Origin: Hondaea fermentalgiana | Lineage: Eukaryota > Sar > Bigyra > Thraustochytrida > Thraustochytriidae | Length of the DNA: 13,489 nucleotides | Assembly: GCA_014084085.1 (NCBI GenBank) | Contig: NPFB01000049.1 | Span: 277,652-291,140, forward strand | Reading direction: 5' to 3' | Part shown: in pieces, positions 6,501 through 12,924 of the stretch | Layout of the letters: each line of letters starts with the position of its first letter | Position numbering within the stretch: the first letter of the stretch is position 1 | Translations under genes and position numbers: made by a program | The notes under the pieces: generated by a model | Databases searched by the model: none | Seen by the model: only the letters and a program-made list of their open reading frames with translations | Told to the model about the DNA's origin: nothing

Positions 6501-8627
6501 GGCGGTGGAGGGAGTGGCGTGGAAGGCGGTGGTGGTGGTGGTGGAAGCTCTTTCGTGCTTGCCGAAGTACTTTTTCTCTCGCGTGTGAGCCCAGAGACCC
6601 CATTTGCCTCGTTTACTTCGCCACACGTAGAACTTGTCGAGAAAACTTCGCAAACGCTTTTGATTACCTGGCCTGCGCAACATGGGGCGCGGTACATTGT
6701 TGAGATTTCGCGAGGTCTTGGCAACGAAAATTTTGCGGTCGCAAAACATGTTTCTGGCGCACACGAGGCCCTGTTGCAAGGTCTTGAACCTGACGCCGTC
6801 TATGCGGTGCGCGTGCGCGCCGTATCGTCACGTGGCGGACCGGAGCGCGTAGGCGAGGCTCTTGTGGTGCAAATGTCGAGCAAACCACTTCCTGAATGGT
6901 CGTCCATAGAGTTCCAGCCATTCGCTATGCCTTTGCAAACGCGACTGCGATCGAGCGAAGATGTGGACGAACATTTGCTGAACTATGCCTGGGAGGATGA
7001 TCCGGGAAGCGGGAGTGGGCGCGCAAATCCGGCAACAGCGCAGCTGCAATCTGCAGAGGCGCGTTGGATGCCTCGCCATGGCCACACAGCCACTTTTCTC
7101 GATAATGGGCGCATCTACATGTTTGGGGGTTTTACCGATGGTCGGCCTTGCGCGCTGGCCTCGGGCCACATTTCCATGGACTGCGTTCAGGGTAGACGCA
7201 CGACAAGCGAGTTGTGGGTTTTTGACCCCACTGCTAGCACGTGGGAGCTGGAAATGCGCGTCTCGGCGCTGCCAGCTCCGCCGCCAAGAGGTCTGCACAC
7301 AGCAGCTCAATGGGAAAATCGATTGTACGTATTCGGAGGTATTGTCTACTCTCGCGCGGACCGCGAAGAAGTTGTTGGGGTATCCGCTAGCGAGCAAAGG
7401 GACGCAGGTGGGCGTCTCACGTCATTTTCGATTGATTCGCCCCTCTCGTTGAGTAGCGCGCCCGACGACTGGGATCGCAGCGCTCTCGCGGACTTTTATG
7501 TGTATGATCCAACGCAAAATCTGCAAGCCATCGTGGAAAGCGCCGCAGAAGTCAGCTTTGAGTCCGCGGTTGAAGGCAGCATGCTAATTTCCCCTGGTAC
7601 CGAGGCCTCAATGACGCCTACAAACGCGAACGGCGAGGATCTTTGCGTGATTGCCATTGAGCGAATCGAACTCGAGATTGATCACCCATGCCCCAATTCC
7701 TTGCGCGTGTGGTTGCGTGGCCCCGGTACGGAAGGTCGTAACGTCGACGATACGTTTGGCACGCTGCTCATGGACCTGCGCAGTAGTGCGCGCCAAGGAT
7801 GCATTGTTGGTCGCAACGACACCCTGACGTCACTGATTCTTGAGGACGATGCTGCGCTGAGCTTTCGCGACGGGTTTCACATGCAAGCGGAAGGCACCTT
7901 TCGGCCAGCATCTCCTCTTGGAGGGTATGCCGGCGTGCTCTATAAGGGGAATGGATGGTCAATCGCTGTGGCGGATGAGGAGTTGAACGGAGATGTGACG
8001 GGAGCATCGCTGGTTTCGTGGCGAGCCCACGTTGCCGTGCATCCGTGCGAGCCGAAACCTACATGGACGCAGCTCGCAGGTGGACCACCAGCTCGCTATA
8101 AACATACGAGCATGTCGGTGAATGGGCAAATCTTCATCTTTGGAGGAAAAGACCCCGTCGCAGGGCTTCGACATGACCTCTGGGTGTACGATATTGCCAG
8201 CGGTGTATGGGAAGAACGAGGGGAAGTGGACACGAGCGCAGTTCGGGACAGAGAAATGTTCCTGCCCATACAAAGTTTGGGCCACTTGTTCGTTTTTGAC
8301 GCCTCTATGCCCCATACCTTGCACACGATTGACATGTTTACGGAGGAGCGTGTTGTTGTCAACACGTCGCTTGCAACAGAGATCCCGGCAACGCGCACCG
8401 CACCAGCTGTGGTTAGCGTCGGCACTTCGCTTTGGGTTTTCGGGGGGTATGCAGGCGTAGAGAGTCTGGACGATACATGGCGTCTTGCGTTGGACTGCGT
8501 GCCTTCCAATGCGGAAGCTTTGGAGGCGAGATGTTTTGGTACTGATATTGATGACACGCTAGCCTGTGCAAGTACCTGCACGGCAACGAGCCTTTTTCGT
8601 GCAGCTCTGTGTGCTACAACAGCATAG
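3564..8627 (+). CDS. Large secreted multidomain protein: FN3 domains with inserted modules, ALK-type glycine-rich domain, kelch propeller with inserted P domain
   Basis: A 1,687-residue intronless protein, not a known named gene. A basic N-terminus leads to a hydrophobic core and likely signal-peptidase site (29-43, ending VHA). A Ser/Thr-rich stalk (about 51-82) follows. Then come FN3-type domains at about 82-311 and 407-649, each split by a ~100-residue module beginning EVQ (127-235; 476-580), with an unsplit FN3 between (313-402). A glycine-rich domain (742-1003) opens with VFFYTGTTQIYELP and resembles that of ALK/LTK and bacterial surface proteins. Another FN3 follows (1021-1105), then kelch blades (1167-1320 and 1500-1650) interrupted by a P/homoB-like domain (1322-1492). 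The tail is Cys-containing. N-glycosylation sequons at Asn918, Asn1418 and Asn1600 fit secretion. No transmembrane segment or clear GPI signal is seen. A role in adhesion or the cell surface is inference. In-frame ATGs at 3489 (strong context) and 3345 are alternative starts. Confidence 0.85.
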   Translation: MPAQPAQPAQTPRRRPRSGCRGGKTIKAALITVLVALAIPVHALVRIDTELTTTSAITSTTAMTTSTMTSSSQVEQSSSQAVRLAWTPAEEQILNGQGFSIERAELGGAWSEIARLEAPSSSQGPREVQLVTSRADEGQSITAGSFRLSLQKDGIHDADTETHSMTDWISFDASASDLSGALEALGNIGSVRTTRSGPDTQGGYQWTVTFMDAAKSYPALQVVTSTLDALASGDQLRTVTVSELRPGTSHTFPCINDPDRRAPSKSLCTFFDDSVLPYHIYMYRIRALLRGPAGERLWSAYSEVSARVNIPGSRVLASASSLSLASVSAEGFRIAVQDSAPEGTIVQLEAEPGVWTTLAKATTGDTNDYEATGLDSSAEYAVRALVPGQDGVHTDTKVFRTADASLSGIELNIVPDGPESVLATWTQMRDQVTEFQLQARELLDGRRSTEYLDDDNGAWTHVVLEGLPQYHVGRAEVQTITTRVDAGSGSIDGGSYQLAFRDARSPSDPIAYDATASEVQLVLESLGVNVRSVTRSAPTAEGGYTYSVVFDPFLHPGDQPPLLVIAETLSTASSGSWSGAGGPVAVSTARDGVAPVYAAQSEVLEASVPGLKAYTWYAFRIRSVYVSASTGRLEAGSWSTPVGPVRTDMAPNALVDAPNGLDLQDARARALADVLVEAGEAGVAPRSDDPLFVNGVGLGGGASTGANGDAQEGYHGGPGLVVIRPRTSHGAGIHDRTWAAKVFFYTGTTQIYELPADARIDQLDIKMWGGGGGSSSSLGSLDTHGGAGAFVHARIALRALSGPLHVRVGGGGASGGSGGMGGWNGGGNGGKGTLRRGGGGGGASSIFLSDASSPILAAAGGGGAGGADYCCAHGGDAHGDGAVPDAATVLLGLPAVDENTAAFAEHHNKDLGLAPEANYTLLASAGSGATSSQGGQGGKAGSYESSLKTQASSGALERGGDGGSGHEGGGGGGGGFMGGGGGGSGVEGGGGGGGSSFVLAEVLFLSRVSPETPFASFTSPHVELVEKTSQTLLITWPAQHGARYIVEISRGLGNENFAVAKHVSGAHEALLQGLEPDAVYAVRVRAVSSRGGPERVGEALVVQMSSKPLPEWSSIEFQPFAMPLQTRLRSSEDVDEHLLNYAWEDDPGSGSGRANPATAQLQSAEARWMPRHGHTATFLDNGRIYMFGGFTDGRPCALASGHISMDCVQGRRTTSELWVFDPTASTWELEMRVSALPAPPPRGLHTAAQWENRLYVFGGIVYSRADREEVVGVSASEQRDAGGRLTSFSIDSPLSLSSAPDDWDRSALADFYVYDPTQNLQAIVESAAEVSFESAVEGSMLISPGTEASMTPTNANGEDLCVIAIERIELEIDHPCPNSLRVWLRGPGTEGRNVDDTFGTLLMDLRSSARQGCIVGRNDTLTSLILEDDAALSFRDGFHMQAEGTFRPASPLGGYAGVLYKGNGWSIAVADEELNGDVTGASLVSWRAHVAVHPCEPKPTWTQLAGGPPARYKHTSMSVNGQIFIFGGKDPVAGLRHDLWVYDIASGVWEERGEVDTSAVRDREMFLPIQSLGHLFVFDASMPHTLHTIDMFTEERVVVNTSLATEIPATRTAPAVVSVGTSLWVFGGYAGVESLDDTWRLALDCVPSNAEALEARCFGTDIDDTLACASTCTATSLFRAALCATTA

Positions 8628-8760
8628 GCTGAGGTAATTAGACTAAGGCAGCTTTGCTTTGATTTCTGATACGCCATTGCACAGAAGTAAAGAAAAACCA
8701 AAGAGAGAAAGAGGACGTGTGGAGGCAAGTCTTTTGAAGAGAGATCGGATGCGCATAGAT
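8628..8760. other. Short convergent 3' spacer
   Basis: Only 133 bp separates the stop codons of the large plus-strand gene and GID8. The stretch at about 8690-8715 is purine-rich on the plus strand, so pyrimidine-rich in the GID8 transcript some 45-70 nt after its stop. No AATAAA hexamer is evident. There is no room for another substantial exon of the large gene. Confidence 0.5.
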
Positions 8761-9689
8761 TCATTGAAGGGTACGTGGGGTGCGCAAGACCTGATAGACA
8801 TCGACGCCGGTGTCCTGTAATTTGTCTTGAGCCCATTGGGCCTCTTGAATGAGACGGAGAAGTTTGGCTTCGTCGGAACGACCTTGGTTGCGCAGGATGG
8901 CCCCATTCAGCATCCGGGCGGTGTCTTTAACTTCGCTGTCGTGCAAGACATGCGCAACGGGCGAGGCATCGATATCGTCAAAAATGAGAAGCGCCATGAC
9001 CTGCTCGAGATCGTGGCGCATTTCGAGATCATCAGGACCGATGAGCGGTGCAAGCTTCGTTTGAGCAAACGTGATTGCTTCGTTGATATCGCCTTGTCGA
9101 ATGAGGCGAATGAGCATGTGCTTTCGCAGGCGAAAGAGAAGCTTGGGATTTTGACGCAGTACTTCGGGTGCTACAGCGTCAGTGAGCTCCATGGCTCGCT
9201 CCATGTCCCTTGACAGCACGGCATCGCGGATGTCGTTGCGAGATCCAACTCTTTCGAATTCGCTCTCATCGGCGTCAGCGCCTGCTTCTTCTTTGAGGAG
9301 CAATGCCGAGCGGACGTAGCCTTCAGTCAAAAGGTACTCGATCAAGAGGTCGTCGACCACACTGCAAAAGGATATCAGGAGGCAAGAGACGCGTTTTGTC
9401 GAGCGATGATCGGTCGCAGCCAAGTTTGGCGGGCAGGAAGTCAAGTCGGGTCGTCGGTTGGGCAATCAGTCGGTCAGTCGATCGGTCAGTCGGTCAGCTA
9501 GCTGCTCGATTCCTCGGTGCGGGCCTAAGGTTTGCGCGCACGTTCTTCTCCTGGCGTGTCTGTCTCATGGCCATTCCGAAAAACTTACCGCTTCGGGACG
9601 GCTGCTGCGTCAAGGAGCTCCTCCCAGGCGTGTGGCGCAGCGGCGGCGGCGCCAGCGGTGCTGCTGCCACCATCGGCGCCGATGGGCAT
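8761..9689 (-). CDS. GID8: GID8/TWA1-type LisH-CTLH-CRA subunit of the GID/CTLH E3 ubiquitin ligase, two exons
   Basis: Scaffold subunit of the GID/CTLH RING ubiquitin ligase, which in yeast degrades gluconeogenic enzymes and in animals and plants other targets. Exon 1 (9689-9589, first 33 codons and two bases) and exon 2 (9361-8761) join in phase 2 to give 233 residues, close to the 228 of human GID8. The LisH motif is VVDDLLIEYLLTEGY (35-49) and following residues; CTLH spans about 71-130, with LIRLIRQGDINEAITFAQ (117-134) matching the family's LIELIRQ...EAALEFAQTQLA; CRA follows to about 225. The short first exon supplies WEELLDAAAVPKR, matching the WMEKL... lead-in of human GID8 just before LisH. 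The start ATG at 9689 has A at -3. Gene order with the upstream same-strand protease gene is tight (238 bp). Identity is strong; the first exon rests on splice-site and homology reasoning. Confidence 0.9.
9362..9588 (-). other. GID8: Spliceosomal intron in GID8
   Basis: A phase 2 intron of 227 nt with donor GTAAGT and acceptor CCTTTTGCAG. A CTGAT at plus 9373-9377 is a good branch-site candidate within 20 nt of the acceptor. A TCAGTCGG repeat (9466-9497) lies inside. Splicing replaces an unrelated N-terminus (which would read through the intron) with the conserved GID8 lead-in. Confidence 0.85.
9466..9497. repeat. TCAGTCGG tandem repeat inside the GID8 intron
   Basis: Imperfect 8-bp and 4-bp units of TCAGTCGG/TCGG. 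On the transcribed strand they read CTGACCGA, so CTGAC recurs about four times; this resembles a branch-site consensus but is over 100 nt from the acceptor. Confidence 0.7.
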
Positions 9690-9715
9690 CGTAGCAAGCT
9701 TTGCAAGATGACCCA

Positions 9716-9745
9716 CTCGGCTCGGCTCGGCTCGGCTCGGCTCGG
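9716..9745 (-). repeat. CTCGG (CCGAG on coding strand) repeat in GID8 leader
   Basis: Six perfect 5-bp units, placed 27-56 nt upstream of the GID8 start codon. Confidence 0.9.
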
Positions 9746-9855
9746 GCGCGGCGTCAAATCAAGATTTGCAGAGAAAGTTCTCGGATCATGACAACGAAAG
9801 TAGGATGCGAGTCCGAGACAAACAGGAGCTCGACAATGCCGTGCGGGGCCGCAAT

Positions 9856-9904
9856 GAAGGAAAGAAAAGAGAAGAAAAGAGAAGAGGAAAGGAAGGAAAG
9901 AAAA
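9856..9904 (-). repeat. 49-nt uninterrupted polypyrimidine tract (coding strand)
   Basis: Every base from 9856 to 9904 is A or G on the plus strand, so the minus-strand transcript carries 49 consecutive C/U. It begins 24 nt after the protease stop codon. It may take part in 3'-end formation; function is inference. Confidence 0.75.
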
Positions 9905-9927
9905 TGCAACACATGTTCATGTTCAGT

Positions 9928-12924
9928 TTATACGTACTCCCAGTCGTTGGAATCCTCATCATAACGGAGCTGGCGAAGCTCCCAATAAAGGTCATCAAGC
10001 TTGACCGTGGACACATCCTGGATGCCCTCGAGAGTGGTGGTATGGACACGCACAAACTCCCCATCAGGGAGACCGCTGACGACCTCGGCAAAGGCATCAA
10101 GATCCGGCGTTTCGGACTCGTTGATGGCATTGATAAAGACATGAGAGCGCAGATGGTACTGGTGTGCCGGGGATCCGCCGTACAAGCCAGAGCAGAGCAC
10201 ACCCTTGCCCTCCGAGCCTTCGGGAAGAAATCCGCGAAAGGCGAGATCGAGAGGCGCCTGCTGCATGATCGCTCCGGCCCAGAGAATGACGCGGTCCGTG
10301 CCAGAGTACGGCAGCACGGTTGTGGGCACGGTGAGGACTTCCTCGGCGAGGTCGCGCAGAACCGTGACCTTGACTTCGTCCTTGTCGGCCGTGGCCTGCT
10401 CGACTGCGCGATAGTCGATCATGGGCTTGTCATCAATGGCGAGAATAATGTCGCCAGGCTGGAGAACCTTTTCGGAGTTTGATCCGATGAGGACCGTCGA
10501 CACGCTCAGCACGTGGCGGTTCTTGGAGCTCGCGCTGAACTCGGCGACCCATTCGTCAGACAGGCCCATGGCGGAAGCGGCCTTGGACAGATGCAAGGTT
10601 CCAAGCTCGGCAGCAAGCGTACGGAGCGGCTCGCCTTCACGAAAGCGGTTGACTGCGTCGTAAATGATCGACGCGGGCACACCCGTCTTCCAGCCCCAAA
10701 AGTCGAACCAAAAGGCCTGCACGAGACCGTCATCGTCGAGAAGGACGCCGCCAATGTTGTCCATGTTGTTGTCGAGTTCAATCACAATCTGGTTTTTGGC
10801 TCCGCTCGAGGACGCTCCCGAGCCAAACATCATGAGAAAGTCACCCATGGCATCCATGCTTGCGGTACCGGACTGCATGTGCTTAACGACCGTGACGGTG
10901 GCCTTTTGGGCAACCTGCTGCAGCTGTCCGGAAAATCCAACAAAGCGCGTCTTCATGCCGCTCTTGAGCTCGATAGGCGAGGGCGCCGGGGCGTCTAGAC
11001 CAAGACCCATTTGGGCGGCCTCACTCTCGCCCAAGTCAACCTCGACCTTGCTGGCATCGTACTTGATCAGCGCGAGGTTGTGCATGGGATGAACGAGAAG
11101 CACCTGCGCCGGCAGCTCGACCGTGCCACCAATAGTGACAGAGACGTTGCCGAGGGTGGAAGGAACCGTGTTCCGGTCACAGACCACGAGACCCTCGCTG
11201 GCGTCGATAATGACACCGCATCCAATAAAGGAATTGGCCTCGATCTCCATGATGGGAATGGGCGACTCGAAGGAGACGGCACAGAGACGCGGATCTTCGT
11301 CGTCGAGGATTTGCACCTTGCGCGTCTTGTCGCTGTCGGCCTTTTTCGCAGCGGCGACGGCTTCGGCCTCTTCCGAGTCGTCGCCATCGAAAAGCCAAGG
11401 ACGCTCTTGCCATTCCCATTGGCCGTTTTCAAAGACGCGCTCGCGGCGGACCCAAGGGAACCAGCGGCGATCCACCGTGAAGGGCTTGACTTGCTTGCGG
11501 TGCTTGTCCATGACGCCGGTAAAGGTGAGACTCACCTTATCGAGATCATTGAGCTTGGACATGGCCAAAGCAAAGGACTGGATGTCAGGCGTGGGCTGGT
11601 CACCAACGGCCTTGAGGACGATGTTGCCGGGAATGCCGGAGCGGTTGAACATGTAGCCAGGCGTGTTGATGACGACGCCGCCCACGGGACGATGCGAGCT
11701 AACGGCCTGCATGTACGAGAGCGTGTGGACGGCGCCGTTCGAGAGCTCGAGGAGCTGCGTGGGCATCATGTCGTGAAGGCTCTCGGTATCAAGCGTGAAC
11801 TCAATGTCCTCGACACCGCGACGCATGGAAAGCGTGACAGAGTCGGAGGAGTCAATCATGTCCTCGAATGAGACAAAGTCCCAAATGCGCTTTCCGTTCA
11901 TCTTGACAAGGATGTCGCCTGGCTTGATGCCGAGAGACTCGGCCTGGCTTTCCGGAATGACCTCGTCGACCGTGAGAAGACCCGACGACTTGGGGAACTT
12001 TTTGCGAAAGGTGGCCTGCTCCGTGTCAGGGAGACCGAGGCGCTCCACCTCGACAAAGGACTTGTGCACCATGATCGTCTGCACGGTCCGGCGCGGGGGC
12101 AGCTCGCCGCGTTTAATGTACTCGAAACTGCGCACCACGCGCTCGAGGGGAAGGTAGAAGCTGGATGCCGCAAAGAAAGCGCCACCAGCGTTCAGGCCGA
12201 CAGCGTAGCCGTCGCGGTCAAGCACGGGGGATCCCGAGGATCCGCCCGAGGTGTTAGATGCAGCGGACAGGTAAAAGGTATTGTGGTCCGAGTACGGCCC
12301 ACCATAGCGCGGGGCGTTACGGTCGAGACGTGCGAGGGTCCCGCTGAGAATGGCGAGCTTCTCACCGTTGTCGTTACCGCAGACGCGAATATCCGTGCCA
12401 ACCTTGGCGCGCTCGGGCGCGAGGGGGATCTCAATGAGTTCCTGGTACTGTACCTTGGACGGATCGAAGCGGAAAAAGCCAAAGTCGTGGATCGGGTCCG
12501 AGTAAATGGGCTCGAGCTCAACCTCCTCTTTGCTTTGAAAGGTGGCAAAGGCGCGCATGGGGGCGCCAGTGACCACGTGGCGATTGGTGAGGATGATGCC
12601 GCGCTTTTTGTCGACGACAAAGCCGGTGGCACCGCCGGATCCGCGCTGGCCGCCCTCGTAGGGGCGCGTGTACGTCATGTTGAGGACCACGACGCCGAGA
12701 ATGGCACGGTTGACGGTCTCCTCAAAGTTGGGGTTGGTGATCATGTTCGACGAGACGGAGACCGCGCTGGACATGCGGGCGAGCGACTTGCGCAGGCTTC
12801 CGCGGGGCGTCGCGGATGCCGAGGACGACGCCATGGCGCCGTTGAGCGCCGGCGCTTCGTCGGCGTTCACCTTGGTCGAGGCCGCCGCGCTACTGGCCTG
12901 GGGGCCGCAGAACAGCTTCTTCAT
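9928..12924 (-). CDS. NMA111: NMA111-type tandem HtrA-family serine protease with PDZ-like domains
   Basis: A 998-residue intronless protein, the usual length of fungal Nma111 and similar in plan to plant Deg7. The first trypsin-like domain (about 65-265) has an intact triad: His116 in LTNRHVV, Asp147 in DPIHDFGF and Ser230 in GGSSGSPV. These are each five residues before the yeast positions as I recall them. PDZ-like domains follow at about 313-378 and 408-470. A second protease-like domain (about 545-765) has lost the triad: Asn585, Asn616 and no serine in NNMDNIGGV, as usual in this family. Two more PDZ-like domains close the protein (803-870, 908-970). Yeast Nma111 is nuclear and linked to apoptosis and lipid homeostasis; Deg7 acts in chloroplasts. 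Here the Ser/Ala-rich N-terminus has no signal peptide, so nuclear or cytosolic location is more likely. The start at 12924 has A at -3. Codons are strongly G/C-ending. Confidence 0.93.
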   Translation of the reverse strand: MKKLFCGPQASSAAASTKVNADEAPALNGAMASSSASATPRGSLRKSLARMSSAVSVSSNMITNPNFEETVNRAILGVVVLNMTYTRPYEGGQRGSGGATGFVVDKKRGIILTNRHVVTGAPMRAFATFQSKEEVELEPIYSDPIHDFGFFRFDPSKVQYQELIEIPLAPERAKVGTDIRVCGNDNGEKLAILSGTLARLDRNAPRYGGPYSDHNTFYLSAASNTSGGSSGSPVLDRDGYAVGLNAGGAFFAASSFYLPLERVVRSFEYIKRGELPPRRTVQTIMVHKSFVEVERLGLPDTEQATFRKKFPKSSGLLTVDEVIPESQAESLGIKPGDILVKMNGKRIWDFVSFEDMIDSSDSVTLSMRRGVEDIEFTLDTESLHDMMPTQLLELSNGAVHTLSYMQAVSSHRPVGGVVINTPGYMFNRSGIPGNIVLKAVGDQPTPDIQSFALAMSKLNDLDKVSLTFTGVMDKHRKQVKPFTVDRRWFPWVRRERVFENGQWEWQERPWLFDGDDSEEAEAVAAAKKADSDKTRKVQILDDEDPRLCAVSFESPIPIMEIEANSFIGCGVIIDASEGLVVCDRNTVPSTLGNVSVTIGGTVELPAQVLLVHPMHNLALIKYDASKVEVDLGESEAAQMGLGLDAPAPSPIELKSGMKTRFVGFSGQLQQVAQKATVTVVKHMQSGTASMDAMGDFLMMFGSGASSSGAKNQIVIELDNNMDNIGGVLLDDDGLVQAFWFDFWGWKTGVPASIIYDAVNRFREGEPLRTLAAELGTLHLSKAASAMGLSDEWVAEFSASSKNRHVLSVSTVLIGSNSEKVLQPGDIILAIDDKPMIDYRAVEQATADKDEVKVTVLRDLAEEVLTVPTTVLPYSGTDRVILWAGAIMQQAPLDLAFRGFLPEGSEGKGVLCSGLYGGSPAHQYHLRSHVFINAINESETPDLDAFAEVVSGLPDGEFVRVHTTTLEGIQDVSTVKLDDLYWELRQLRYDEDSNDWEYV

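Larger units (their letters stand above)
9690..9927 (-). promoter_or_regulatory. Compact spacer: 3' end of protease gene and promoter/leader of GID8
   Basis: Only 238 bp separates the protease stop codon from the GID8 start codon on the same strand, so one gene's 3' end and the next gene's promoter share it. It contains a 49-nt pure pyrimidine tract (coding strand) and a CCGAG repeat. No TATA or CCAAT box is seen. Confidence 0.5.

Noticed and set aside
6317..6724. Minus-strand frame encoding long proline runs
   Set aside because: It is the reverse complement of the glycine-rich domain's GGN codons, so the proline runs are a by-product.
8096..8836. A 246-codon minus-strand frame across the end of the large gene
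   Set aside because: It is antisense to the kelch region and runs into the convergent spacer; no domain or start context supports it.
9466..9497. Repeated CTGAC units in the GID8 intron as a multiple branch-site array
   Set aside because: They lie more than 100 nt from the acceptor and a better branch-site candidate (CTGAT) is within 20 nt; a simple tandem repeat is the simpler reading.
11011..11871. A 286-codon plus-strand open frame, and a similar 238-codon frame at 9766-10482
   Set aside because: Both overlap the NMA111-type gene on the opposite strand and have the composition of shadow frames with no recognisable motif.
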